The notes: generated by a model from the sequence alone, not told the origin. Numbered from the stretch's first letter, positions 1 through 9,508 are shown. The stretch: DNA of 23,517 bases from UBA710 sp051655145 (GCA_051655145.1 JBOFZK010000056.1:1-23517), one strand, 5' to 3'. Made by a program: numbers and translations.

Positions 1-302
1 ATTATCAACAATTTATTGCTGAAATTATTTCAAAACATTTAAAAAATACTAACATTTCAAAAGTTACTACAGTAGTTGATGTATCTCTTACAAATGATAA
101 TTCTCAACTAAAAGTTTTTGTATTATTTTCTGAAAGAGAAGCACATTTTTTAAAAGAACTTAATGCTGCTAAAGGGTATATAAGATCGCAATTAGCAAAC
201 CATATAGATTCAAGAAAAACACCAGAAATTATTTTTGAAATTGATACAGTTTCAAAGAACGCAGAAAAAATCGAAAAGATTTTATCTTCACTTAAAAAAT
301 AA
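1..302 (+). CDS. rbfA: Ribosome-binding factor A, C-terminal part (5' end outside the window)
   Basis: The frame that opens at base 3 runs about 99 codons to a TAA at 300-302. It has the RbfA pattern: a KH-like fold with the segment VTTVVDVSLTNDNSQLKVFV, then a helix with LKELNAAKGYIRSQLA, then a segment with TPEIIFEIDT. RbfA binds the 30S subunit during late maturation, near the 5' end of 16S rRNA, and helps cold adaptation in bacteria generally. Only the N-terminus is missing, through the window edge and not through a break in the gene. The next gene starts 39 bases downstream behind its own -10 box, so rbfA is probably the last gene of an upstream transcription unit (nusA-infB-rbfA in many Firmicutes; inference). 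No terminator hairpin follows it. Confidence 0.88.
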   Translation, partial: YQQFIAEIISKHLKNTNISKVTTVVDVSLTNDNSQLKVFVLFSEREAHFLKELNAAKGYIRSQLANHIDSRKTPEIIFEIDTVSKNAEKIEKILSSLKK

Positions 303-310
303 TTTTTTAT

Positions 311-316
311 TATAAT
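311..316 (+). promoter_or_regulatory. Promoter -10 box (TATAAT) for the fakA-plsX-rnc operon
   Basis: A perfect TATAAT lies between rbfA and the next gene. Seven bases downstream is an A at 323, a plausible start of transcription, giving a 19-base leader with a weak GAGAG ribosome site. A weak -35-like TTCACT sits at 287-292 with an 18-base spacer, inside the end of rbfA. Confidence 0.55.
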
Positions 317-341
317 TTATAGAATAACAAAAAGAGAGAAA

Positions 342-647
342 ATGGAAAAAGAAATTACGAAAAATATAATTGAAGCTATTGAACAAATTCCTGGCATTAT
401 AGGGTTTGTTGAATTAGATTTAGAATCAAACATTAAAATTGAAAATGAAAATGATTATTGTAAAGCAATTTCGATTGAAATAAATAAAGATACTAAAAAA
501 GTTTCAATTAAAATTTCAATAATTATTTCTTTATTAATAGCAATTGAAAATATATCCAATCAAGTTAAAGAAAGTATAAATTTTATTCTTAAAAAAAAGA
601 ATTTAAAACTTGAAAACATTAATGTTTTTATTAAAGGAGTTAAATAA
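342..647 (+). CDS. Asp23/Gls24 family protein (YloU-like)
   Basis: This 101-residue protein is small, acidic and without membrane segments. It opens with KNIIEAIEQIPGIIGFVELD, the usual start of the Asp23/Gls24 fold, where a helix leads to a strand around a PGV/PGI motif. It ends with a predicted strand, NINVFIKGVK. Position is the best argument: its stop overlaps the start of fakA by one base (TAATG), as the yloU-yloV pair does in Bacillus and many Firmicutes. In other bacteria the family is linked to envelope stress and membrane-associated assemblies, but the molecular role is not settled. It lies behind a -10 box at 311-316. The Shine-Dalgarno sequence is weak (AGAGAG about 4 bases before ATG), unlike the strong AAAGGAG of fakA. 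Confidence 0.72.
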   Translation: MEKEITKNIIEAIEQIPGIIGFVELDLESNIKIENENDYCKAISIEINKDTKKVSIKISIIISLLIAIENISNQVKESINFILKKKNLKLENINVFIKGVK

Positions 648-2275
648 TGAAACAGATAAACTTAAAAACGTTAAAGGAAGTTTTGTTAAGTGCTTCTAAT
701 AATTTAGTTAATAATGTAAATAGAATTAATGCTTTAAATATATTTCCTGTTCCAGATGGTGATACAGGATCAAATATGTCATCTACATTAAGAAAACCAA
801 TTGAATCTATTGAATTTAAAGATCATAATTCAATTTCTTTATTTATGAAAGAACTTTCAAAAGAAATGCTTTTAAGTGCTAGAGGAAATTCAGGTGTTAT
901 TCTTTCTCAGATTTTTAAAGGTTTTTATGAAGGATGAAAAGATATTGAGGTAATCAATTCAAAGAATTTTCTTGAAGGATTTAAAAAAGCTAAAGAATTA
1001 GCTTATTCATCAGTTTTAAAACCTATTGAAGGAACAATATTAACCGTTATTAGAGAAACATATGAAGGTCTTGAAAAAATGAAAATAACAGATAGTATTG
1101 AAATAACTGACATTTTTAAGTTTGCTATGGAACTATCAAGAAAATCTTGTGATAATACTCCAAATCTTCTTCCGGTTTTAAAAGAAGCTGATGTTGTAGA
1201 TTCTGGTGGTGAAGGATTATTTATTATTTTTGAAGGAATTTATAATTCACTTATAAATAATCCAGTTAAAATTAACGATAAATTTATTGAACAAGAAGCA
1301 TTTATCTCTGATTCTGAAATTTATGATGGTGAATTCGGTTATTGTACTGAAACAATTATTAAATTAGAAAATGCAGAAAAATTTAATAAAGATTCAGTAG
1401 CTAATAAACTTTCAAAAATAGGGAATTCTTTAGTTATTGTAAATGATGTTGAAATATTGAAAGTTCATATTCATACTCTTAAACCTGGTGACATTTTAAA
1501 TTTCCTACAAAAATATGGTGAATTTATAAAAATAAAATCTGAAAATATGACTATTCAAGCTAGTGAAACTAAAAATAAAATTAATGGTGAATCATCTAAA
1601 AAACAAGCAAAGAAAAAAACAGGAATCGTTTCATGTAATGCTGGGTCTGGAATTATTGAAACTATGAAACAATATGAATGTGACTTTATAGTTGACGGTG
1701 GTCAATCAAATAATCCTTCTTTACAAGATTTTTTAGATGGAATTAATCAGACAAATTCAGATAATATTATTATTTTGCCTAATAATAAAAATATTATTTT
1801 AGTAGCACAACAAGCTGCTAAAATGGTAGAAAATAAAAACGTAGTTGTTATTCCTACTAAGTCTCAAATTGAAGGACTTACAGCAATTATAAACTTCAGT
1901 GGAGAATTAAATTTTGAAGATAATGTAAATGAAATTAAAACATCACTTAAAGATTTGCTTATTGGTGAAATAACTAAATCTATTAAAGATACAAAAATTG
2001 ATAATATATCTATTAAGAAAAATTCATATATTCAAATTCAAAATAATAAAATAATTGGTTGCAAACCTGATTTATTAAAAGCTGCTAAATCTCTTATTAA
2101 AAATATGTTAAAACAGAAAAAAGATCCAGAAATAATAATTGTTTATTACGGTGATGATACAACAAGAATGGATGCTGAAGAATTAGAAAAATTTGTTGAG
2201 GAAAATTATGATGTTGAAATTGAAATTCATGCAGGTTATCAACCAATTTATAATTTTTTAATTTCAATTGAATAA
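647..2275 (+). CDS. fakA: Fatty acid kinase subunit FakA (DAK2/YloV family)
   Basis: The 542-residue FakA/YloV protein transfers phosphate from ATP to fatty acids bound by a FakB partner, giving acyl-phosphate for phospholipid synthesis. The N-terminal DAK2 domain (about 1-195) has the metal and nucleotide motif NIFPVPDGDTGSNM at 31-44, ARGNSGVILSQ at 78-88 and DSGGEG at 185-190. The C-terminal half is the usual FakA extension, ending in a DegV-like segment around YYGDDTTRMDAEELEKF. One TGA (935-937) encodes Trp97 and must be read through. The start is set by AAAGGAG upstream and by the one-base overlap with the preceding stop. plsX follows 11 bases downstream, so the kinase and an acyltransferase that handles acyl-phosphate are co-transcribed, which fits growth on host fatty acids. 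Confidence 0.92.
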
Positions 2276-2286
2276 TAAAGGAAAAA

Positions 2287-3285
2287 ATGAAAAAAATAAT
2301 ATTCGATATTCAAGGTAATGATAATGGAATTGATGCTAGTTTACTTGCATCAAAAAGCTTTATTGAAATTAATAAGAATTATAAAATAATTTTAGTTGGT
2401 AATGAGAAAGAAATTTTAGAAAAAGAACCTTCTTTTTTGAATAATAACCAAATTGAAATTGTTAATGTTTTAGAAATTGTAAATAAAGATTTATCTCCAC
2501 TTGAAAATTTAAGAATAGATAATTCAATGAATATAGCTTTAAAACTTTTAAAAGATAAAGAAGGAGATGGAGTTATTTCTTCAGGTGATTCTGGTTCATT
2601 TTTAGTTTCTTCTATGTATATTTTGAAAAAAATTAATAATATTGAAAGAGCGGCATTCATGCCAATAATTCCTACAATTTTAGAAAATAAAAAATTTATA
2701 CTATTAGATGTAGGAGCAAATATATCAGTAAAAGAAAATCATTTAGTTCAATGAGCAAAAATTGGTAATATTTTTTCAAAAGAAATTCTTAATATAAGCG
2801 ATCCTAAAGTTTATTTACTAAATATAGGAACAGAAGATAATAAGGGATTAGAACCACAAATTAAAGCTAATAAGATATTAAAAGAAGATACAACGATTAA
2901 TTATCAAGGATTTATAGAACCAAGAACTTTATTAGAAGGAGAAGCTGATGTTGTAGTGTCTGATGGTTATGCAGGTAACATAACATTAAAAACTCTTGAA
3001 GGTACAATTCTTTCTTTCTTAAAATTAATGAAGAAGAACTTAACAAAAAATATTTTTAGAAAAATATCAACATTAACATTAAAAAGCGCCTTCAAAGAAA
3101 TTAAAGAACATTTAGATTATAGAAATGTTGGAAGCGCTTGAGTTTTAGGAGTTGATGGAATAGTTTTAAAAACTCATGGATCATCAGATAAAAAAGCATA
3201 TTTAGGAGCACTTAATCAAATAAAAGATTTTATTGAAAAAGATGCCTTAGAAAAAATAAAAAAGGAATTTTTAAATGATAAATAA
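2287..3285 (+). CDS. plsX: Phosphate acyltransferase PlsX
   Basis: This 332-residue protein belongs to the PlsX family, which interconverts acyl-ACP and acyl-phosphate for the membrane acyltransferase PlsY. Family landmarks are a variant N-terminal glycine motif, IFDIQGNDNG (5-14), GVISSGDSGSF (95-105, matching the usual SAGNTGA region), PTILENKKFILLDVGANIS (129-147) and DVVVSDGYAGNITLKTLEG (about 222-240), which matches the conserved DGF-GN-LK-EG motif. Two TGA codons are read as Trp, at about 2752 and 3138. The start has an AAAGGA ribosome site. The 3' end overlaps the start of rnc by 11 bases, indicating translational coupling. Beside fakA and with no fab or acpP genes here, the likely job is handling imported fatty acids (inference). 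Confidence 0.92.
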
Positions 3286-4012
3286 ATATCCTAAAGACGC
3301 AGTTGAAAATTTAAAAAAACTATTAAAAACTTTTAATTTAGATGAAAATATTGATCAAAAAAAAACATTAAATTATTTAAAATCTTTTACGCATTTATCT
3401 TATGCAAATAAACATAATTTAATATCATATGAATCATATGAATTTTTAGGAGATGCAATACTTCAATATATTGTTTCAGAATACATTTTAAATTTTCTAG
3501 GTTATGATAAAAAACTTGATGAAATAGGAACTAAAATAAGGTCTAAAATTGTTAATAAAGAATCCCTTTCAGCTTTGGCAAAAAAATTCAATTTAAATAA
3601 ATATCTTTTAGTTATTAATGATGAAGAAAAAAACAATGAAAAAATATGTTCTGATTTATTTGAATCATTTGTTGCTTCAATTTATTTAAATTGTGGTTTA
3701 GAAAAAGTTCGTATTTTTCTTAAAAAAACATTATTCAAACTATATACAAAAGAGTATATACAAAAATTAAATTTAAACGATATAACTGATAATAAATCAA
3801 AATTTCAAGAAATTATTCAAGGTACTTTTTCAAATAAAAAAATTAAATATATATGTAAAGATACTAAAGATAAAGAATGAGAATGCTCTGTTTGTTTAAT
3901 TGATGAACAAAATGAAAAAGAAAAACTATTTTATGGCAAAGGGCTTGCGTTAACTAAAAAAGAAGCTGAACAAAAAGCAGCAGGAGAAGCTCTTAATAAA
4001 TTAAAAAGCTAA
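3275..4012 (+). CDS. rnc: Ribonuclease III
   Basis: RNase III (245 residues) cuts double-stranded RNA, mainly rRNA precursors and structured mRNAs. The catalytic domain has the signature in the form SYESYEFLGDAIL. The first part departs from the usual NERLEFLGD, but the acidic residues E56 and D60 are kept. The second pair, D127 and E130, is in CSDLFESFVASIYL. After a linker, the double-stranded RNA-binding domain (about 170-245) ends in GKGLALTKKEAEQKAAGEAL, the typical final helix. One TGA (3878-3880) is Trp. The start lies inside plsX and has AAAAGGA nine bases upstream. The TAA stop at 4010-4012 overlaps the TAG stop of the convergent cinA gene, and no terminator lies between them. Confidence 0.93.
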
Positions 4013-4464
4013 TTTCTTGTCAAAATTTTTTTTGAAATTAATAAAGAAATAGCAATATCAATAGCTTCATTTCTAATTTCATTTCTATTTCCTTTTAAAA
4101 TATATTCAAAAACTTCTTGATTAATTCCTATATAAATTAGTCCAACTGGTTTATTTTCTAAATTATCAGGACCTGCATTACCTGTAAAACTTATACAAAA
4201 ATCTGATTTTAATTGATTTAAACCAACATTAGCCATCTCTAAAGCCATCTCTTTATTAATGACTCCCTTACTAGTATCAATTTTAAATATATTTTTAGTC
4301 TCATTTTGATATAAAACTAATGAACCTTTAAATCAATTAGAAGCACCCTGATTTTCAATCATTTTTGCAGCAAAAAGACCACCTGTAAATGATTCTACTG
4401 ATGAAATAGAATAATCTGATTTTAAAATAATATTATTTTTATTTTTTATTTTCTTCTTTATCAT
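4009..4464 (-). CDS. cinA: CinA C-terminal-domain protein (PncC-like nicotinamide-nucleotide amidase)
   Basis: The 151-residue protein contains only the C-terminal CinA domain, which in characterised members deamidates nicotinamide mononucleotide and so recycles pyridine nucleotides. Visible motifs are SVESFTGGLFAAKM (22-35; usual form S-ES-TGG), GASNWFKGSLVLYQNETK (about 40-57), ISFTGNAGPD and NKPVGLIYIGI. The N-terminal molybdopterin-binding-like domain of full CinA is absent, as is common in small genomes. A later in-frame ATG at 4248 would remove the SVES-TGG motif, so the start at 4464 is preferred. It lies inside the upstream small membrane gene (26-base overlap) without a clear ribosome site, so translation is probably coupled. 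One TGA gives Trp in GASNWF. The TAG stop overlaps the rnc stop. Confidence 0.85.
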
Positions 4465-4777
4465 CGTTAACAATTTTAAATTCAGTAGTTTTTATTTGAT
4501 CCATTCTTATTTTTGAAATTTTATTTTTCATAACAATTATTACAACTAAACTAATTGTAGCAACCAAAAACATCGATGTAGAAGCGATTGATAAATACAT
4601 TATTTTTTCGTTTTGAGTAAAATTTCATTTTGGAAAAATATTAACTGTCATTTGTTTTTGATCTAGGTTTCGATCATTCTCAGATACTGACATAGAAGTT
4701 GTTAATGATACAGCTACTGGCACAACTGCAGTAAAGCTAGCTAAAAGCATTATTTTACCTATTGATTTCTTTTTCAT
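4439..4777 (-). CDS. Small membrane protein of unknown function
   Basis: I do not recognise this 112-residue protein. The start is well supported: ATG at 4777-4775 is preceded by TTTAGGAG six bases upstream. The N-terminus (MKKKSIGKIMLLASFTAVVP, continuing hydrophobic to about residue 27) looks like a signal peptide or uncleaved anchor. A short polar stretch follows (about 30-57), then a clear membrane helix (about 58-83, rich in I, L, V, M and S), then a charged tail ending in acidic and lysine residues. The likely topology is a short extracellular loop between two membrane segments, or a cleaved secreted N-terminus with one helix. One TGA is Trp, in FPKWNF. It is the first gene of a two-gene unit with cinA, overlapping it by 26 bases, and is divergent from the permease. 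Confidence 0.72.
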
Positions 4778-4815
4778 AATTCTCCTAAATAAATAATTTA
4801 AATATTATTATTTAT

Positions 4816-4823
4816 ATTATAAT
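4816..4823. promoter_or_regulatory. Palindromic ATTATAAT: overlapping -10 boxes for two divergent units
   Basis: The 8-base palindrome ATTATAAT contains TATAAT on each strand: plus at 4818-4823, minus at 4821-4816. Toward the permease it predicts transcription starting near 4830-4833, at the GTG start codon itself. Toward the small membrane gene it predicts a start near 4809 and a leader of about 32 bases that includes the AGGAG site. I see no convincing -35 on either side. Confidence 0.5.
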
Positions 4824-4832
4824 TCAATTTTA

Positions 4833-6323
4833 GTGAATAAAGATAAAATGATTGTTGATATACATCAACTACCTAAATCAAGAATAAAAACTATTTTTTT
4901 AGCTCTCCAACATGTATTCGCCATGTTTGGAGCTAATGTTTTGGTTCCGCTTCTTGTTAATCAAGCAGCTGGAGAGGAAGTTATTCCTATTCAAGTAGCT
5001 TTTTTTGCTTCTGGAATTGGAACATTAATTTATTTAGGAATTACAGGATTTAATGTTCCAATTTATTTAGGATCATCCTTTGCTTATTTAGGCGCAATGA
5101 CTACTTTATGAATTAGTTCTGGTTATGTTGTTTTTATTTCTTTAATGATAGTAGGAATAATTTATCTTATTATTGCTTTAATTATCCATCTTACAAAAGG
5201 GGCAAGTTATATTAAAAAATTTTTATCTCCCGTAATAATTGGGCCCGTTATTATTATGATTGGTTTATCTTTAATGGGTAATGCAGGAAATGATTCATTC
5301 CTTAATCCAAATCAAAATTATTATGGGACTAATATTAAAATAAATGTAAATGATTTGTGATCACTATTAACAATTTCGATTTTAACTTTTTCTTGTATTT
5401 TATTTATTTTCATATTTTCTAAATCATTTTTAAGACTTATCCCAATTTTAATAGCTATTTGTTTTGGTTTGGTTTTATCTTTAATAATTTGGTCCATAGC
5501 TTTAAGTTTAAATAATACCAATTTAGCTAATACAATTTTTAAACCAGAAAAAATAAAAGAAATAATGGAATATGAAAATTGAAAATGATATCCAGATATA
5601 ACTAATATGTGAAAAATGAGCCCTAATGTTAATGGTAATTGATTTTTTAATCCCGAAACTCTTTTATCAATTGTTCCTCTTTCAATAGTTACAATTTCAG
5701 AACATATAGGTGATCATATAAATATAGGTCACCTTACTAATAATGATTTTATATCTAAAAAACCTGGTCTTTCTAGAACATTAATTGGCGATGGTCTTGC
5801 AACTATTGTATCAACATCAATGGGAGGGCCTCCAAACACTTCATATGGAGAAAACACATCTGTTATAGCAATGACCAAAATCGCATCAGTTTGGGTTATT
5901 GCAATCGCTGCTATATTTTCAATATTAATCGGATTTATACCTCCTATTTCTAAAATAATTTCATTAATTCCAACTCCAGTTATTGGCGGAATTGAAATCA
6001 TTTTATTTTCTATGATTGCCGTTAATGGATTAAAAATTTTAATTAAAAATAATATTGATTTTTCAAATCCGAAAAACATTTTAATTTTTGCTATTTTAGC
6101 TGTAATGAGTTTAGGTGGAGTTGTATTTAAATTTTCAGATTCAATATCATTAGCAGGAACTGGAGTTGGAATTATAATTACTTTAATTTTAAATATAACA
6201 ATAAAATATCAAGATAAAGAAACAAATGAATTTATTGATAGTGTTGATTTATCGCCAATAGATATTTTTTCAGTTTTTTCAAAGAAAAAAGAAAACAAAA
6301 AAAATAAAAAAAATAAAGAATAA
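4833..6323 (+). CDS. Uracil/xanthine permease family transporter (NCS2, UraA/PyrP-like)
   Basis: This NCS2-family permease (496 residues from GTG at 4833, or 491 from ATG at 4848) should import a nucleobase, most likely uracil, at the cell membrane. About 12-14 hydrophobic segments are present. The N-terminal ALQHVFAMFGANVLVPLL is a family hallmark. The two substrate-site segments are TISEHIGDH (E290) and GGPPNTSYGEN (E340), about 50 residues apart as in E. coli UraA. Substrate choice between uracil and xanthine is not certain from motifs alone. Several TGA codons are Trp, and two Trp are TGG. No Shine-Dalgarno sequence precedes either start; a -10 box at 4818-4823 suggests a leaderless or very short-leader mRNA. 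The C-terminal tail is a lysine/asparagine run encoded by two A8 tracts. ychF follows 29 bases later. Confidence 0.9.
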
Positions 6324-6352
6324 AATATTAATATTAAAACTTAGGAGGAAAC

Positions 6353-7459
6353 ATGGGATATAAAGCAGGGATAGTAGGATTACCTAATGTAGGAAAGTCT
6401 ACATTATTTTCAGGTTTAACAAAAATGAAAGCAGAAGCGTCAAATTATGCTTTTACAACAATAGATCCTAATATAGCATTTGTAGAACTAAATGATGAAA
6501 GAATAAAAATACTTTCTAAAATGGTAAATACAAAAAAAGAAATAAAAGCAACATTTGAATTTGTTGATATAGCAGGACTTGTTCAAGGAGCATCTCAAGG
6601 AGAAGGATTAGGAAATCAATTCTTATCTAATATTAGAGAAGTTGATTTAATAATTCATGTAATTAGATGTTTTGAAAATAAAGATATTTTACATGTTTCA
6701 AACTCCGTTGATCCTATAAGAGATTATGAAGTTATCATGTTAGAATTAATTTTAGCTGATCTTCAATCGCTTACTAACATTAGAGCAAGAATTTCAAGAA
6801 GAGCTCAAAATACTAATGATCCAAAACTTAATAAAGAATATGAACTTCTTAATAAAGCAATATCTCATTTAGAAGCCCAAAAACCAATTAGAACAATGCA
6901 ATTAGCAGATAATGAAATGCAAATAATGAAACAATTTCAATTATTAACAAGTAAAGATATGTTATTAGTTGGAAATGTTGATAGTGAAAATGCCGCAAAA
7001 CCAGAAGATGAACCTAACTTTAAAAAATTATCAGATTTTGCTAAAGAAAAAAATTTAGATCTTATTAGTATTTCAATTGCAATTGAATCTGAAATCGGAT
7101 TTTTAGATGATGAAGATAAAGAACTATTTTTAAATGAATATAATTTAAAGGAATCTGGACTTGATAATCTTATTAAAAAAACTTTTAAAAAACTAAATTT
7201 ATCTACATATTTTACAGTTGGCGAACAAGAAACAAGAGCATGAGTTTTTGAAAATGGTAAAACAGCCCCAGAGTGTGCCGGAATTATTCATACAGATTTT
7301 CAAAAAAACTTTATAAAAGCTGAAGTAATTTCTTATGATGATTATCTTAATTATGGTGGAGAAAAAGGTTGCAAAGAAAATGGCAAAACAAGATTAGAAG
7401 GAAAATCTTATATTGTTAAAGATGGAGATATTTGTCATTTTAGAATTGGTAAGAACTAA
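6353..7459 (+). CDS. ychF: Redox-regulated ATPase YchF (Obg-family)
   Basis: YchF (368 residues, the usual family length) is an OBG-type P-loop protein that prefers ATP over GTP and associates with ribosomes. It has GLPNVGKSTLF (about 9-19), the switch region FTTIDPN, DIAGLVQGASQGEGLGNQFL (G3 region) and NVDSE in place of the NKxD of true GTPases, as is typical of YchF. The C-terminal TGS-like domain includes YFTVGEQETRAW (W is TGA), AAPECAG-like APECAGIIHTDF and FIKAEVISYDD. The start has a strong TTAGGAGG site. It is probably transcribed with the permease upstream. The TAA stop overlaps the TAG stop of convergent uvrC (bases 7456-7459, CTAA). Confidence 0.96.
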
Positions 7460-9168
7460 TATTTTTTTGTTTTGAAATATTCTTTAATTTTTAAAGCGAT
7501 ATTTTTTGAAACAACTTTTTCTAATTCATTTAATTCTGCATTATAAATTGCTGAATAAGAACCAAACTCTTTTAAAAGAAGTTCTTCTATTTTGGGACCT
7601 ATTCCCTTTATTTTTACTAAGGAACCTTCTAATGAATAAGAAATTTTTTCTTTTCTAAAATAATTTTTAGCAAATTTATCTACTTCTATTTGTATTGATG
7701 ATAAGAAATTATAAATATCTTTATCTTCAATTTCTATTCTTTTATTATTTATATTAATTAAATAATTAGTTTTATGATTTTCATCCTTAACAAGACCTAT
7801 AATAGGAAGGTTTATATTAATTTCTTCAATAGCTTTTTTTGCAACTTTTAAATGAGCAGAACCTCCATCAATAATTAAAATATCTGGTATTTCATTTTCA
7901 TTTTTTCTAAAATATTTATTAATTCCAATTTCTAAATATGAAAGATCAGAATTTCCATATTTTTTGATATCAGTTTCTTTAATAGAATACTTTCTACATT
8001 TATTAGAAATTTTTACATTATTTTTATAAAATAAAAAAACAGAAACAGGCAACTCGTTATGAAAATTAGAATTATCAACTATTAAAAATGTTTTACACTC
8101 ATTTATATTTGTTATTTTTTTAAGAAAAATATTAGTTTTTTCATTTCTACTTTTATTCTTTTCATATTTTAATTTTATTATTTTCATATTATTTTCAGCA
8201 TTTTGTATACAGGTTTCTAAAATAGTCTTTTTAGCCCCTTTTTGAGGAACAATAACTTCGGCTAAAAAAAATAAATCTAAATAACTCCTATCATAATTAG
8301 AAATAATTATTTTAGGTAATAATTTATTTTTATAATATTGATTTATAAATTGTCTTATTGTTTCTTTTTCACTAATATTAATTTCAATAATTTCATTATT
8401 ATTATCAATTAACATTCCTCCTCTATAAAATTCAATATTAATATAAAAAAAGTTTTCATTTTTAAGAAAAGCTATAACATCAAAGTCAACATTTTCTCCT
8501 AATTGAACAAGTTGTTTCTCTTTGTTTTTCTCAAAAAATTCTAATGTTTTTTTATAATCATTTGCTAGCTCATAAAGTTCTAATGACGAAAATTCCAACA
8601 TTTTAGATTTTAAAAAATTAATATAATTTTTGTTTGATGAAAGAATTTTTTTACAAGCTTCAAATTTTTCTTTTCATTGTTCATAAGAAACATCTTTTCT
8701 ATTTATTGGTAAACCCTTTTCATATAAAAAACTATATTCAAGGTGATTTATTATTGATTGATAATTATATCCAATAGGAAATGGCCCGAAATAATAAGAA
8801 TTTTTTTCTTCTTTATAAATATATTTAACCTTAATTTCTAACTCTTTTTTAAGTGATATATTAATATATGGATATTTTTTATTATCAAGTAATAAAATAT
8901 TAAAAAAAGGACGATGTTCATCAATTAAATTTCTCTCTAAAATTAAAGCATCTTTTTCAGAATTGGTAATAATAGTTTTAATAGAAAATGCTTCTTCAAG
9001 CATTTTTGGAGTTTTATATGAATTAACACTTCCATTAAAATATTGATTGACTCTTTTTTTAATATTTTTAGCTTTTCCGATATAAATTATTTCTTTATTT
9101 TCATTTAAAAAAAAGTAGACACCTGGATTATCTGGAAGTGCAAACTGTTCTTTATCTTTAATATTCAT
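7456..9168 (-). CDS. uvrC: UvrABC excinuclease subunit C
   Basis: UvrC (570 residues) makes the 3' and 5' incisions in nucleotide excision repair. The N-terminal GIY-YIG domain has GVY (16-18), YIG (29-31), R39 and E78 in DALILERNLI. A UVR segment for contact with UvrB lies near 190-220. The RNase H-like endonuclease domain has D365 (LIVDNSNF) and D434 (ILIIDGGSAH). The third catalytic position, a His in the usual RDEAHRFA/DESHDHA motif, appears to be D497 here (EVDKFAKNYF). The tail holds a helix-hairpin-helix pair, KIKGIGPKIEELLLKEFGS. One TGA is Trp (YEQWKEKF). The start lies four bases after the thioredoxin stop, so the two genes form one transcript. The gene is shorter than typical 590-610-residue UvrC proteins. 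Confidence 0.93.
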
Positions 9169-9172
9169 ATTA

Positions 9173-9496
9173 TTAAATCAATTTTCTTATATTTTCAATT
9201 AGTAATTCAGCTGGTTGATATTCATAAAGTATTTCTTTAATTTCCCCATTTTGTAAAAAAATATGAGCCGGTATATTTCTAACTTTATAAATGCTTTCTT
9301 TTCTAAAAAGTCCAGATTCATCAGCGTCAACTATAATTAATTGAAAATCTTTTTCATTCTTTGTTTTTTCTCTTACTTCTTCAACAATTGGCCTCATCAT
9401 AATACAATCCCCACACCAATCAGATTCAAAAATTAGATAAGTAACTTTTTTCTTATTAAGTAACTCTTGAGCGTCATTTCATTTAATTTTTTTCAT
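9173..9496 (-). CDS. trxA: Thioredoxin-family protein with a WCGDC active site
   Basis: The 107-residue protein has a full thioredoxin fold: an N-terminal strand (VTYLIFESDWCGDC), active-site motif WCGDC at 26-30, and a cis-proline loop VRNIPAHIFLQNGE at about two thirds of its length. The usual central proline of CGPC is Asp, which should change the redox potential or partner choice. It is either the main thioredoxin or a thioredoxin-like reductant; the gene symbol is therefore tentative. The active-site Trp is a rare TGG codon, while Trp6 is TGA. No Shine-Dalgarno sequence precedes the ATG, and a -10 box sits exactly seven bases upstream. uvrC follows four bases after its stop. Confidence 0.85.
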
Positions 9497-9502
9497 TTAA
9501 TA

Positions 9503-9508
9503 ATTATA
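9503..9508 (-). promoter_or_regulatory. -10 box (TATAAT) placing transcription start on the trxA ATG
   Basis: On the minus strand TATAAT occupies 9508-9503. Counting the last T as -7 puts +1 at 9496, the A of the thioredoxin start codon. There is no purine-rich ribosome site in the 20 bases upstream, so a leaderless trxA-uvrC mRNA is likely. The 42-base gap 9497-9538 contains nothing else. Confidence 0.5.

Noticed and set aside
935..937. In-frame TGA in fakA, and similar TGA codons in most other genes, as evidence of frameshifts or split pseudogenes
   Set aside because: They fall where families have Trp or a neutral position, and reading through restores full-length proteins in every case. 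The genetic code uses TGA for Trp.
2379..2660. Minus-strand open frame inside plsX
   Set aside because: It is a shadow of the plsX frame, with no family resemblance and no ribosome site.
4015..4035. TCAAAA-TTTT-TTTTGA as a bidirectional terminator after rnc/cinA
   Set aside because: It has only six A/T pairs, lies within the cinA coding end, and is expected by chance in this composition.
4009..4248. CinA starting at the ATG at 4248
   Set aside because: The conserved S-ES-TGG and Tyr-Lys region lies upstream of this ATG, and the frame continues open to 4464.
5729..6079. Minus-strand open frame inside the permease
   Set aside because: It is hydrophobic only because it mirrors the permease helices. 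The plus frame has clear NCS2 motifs.
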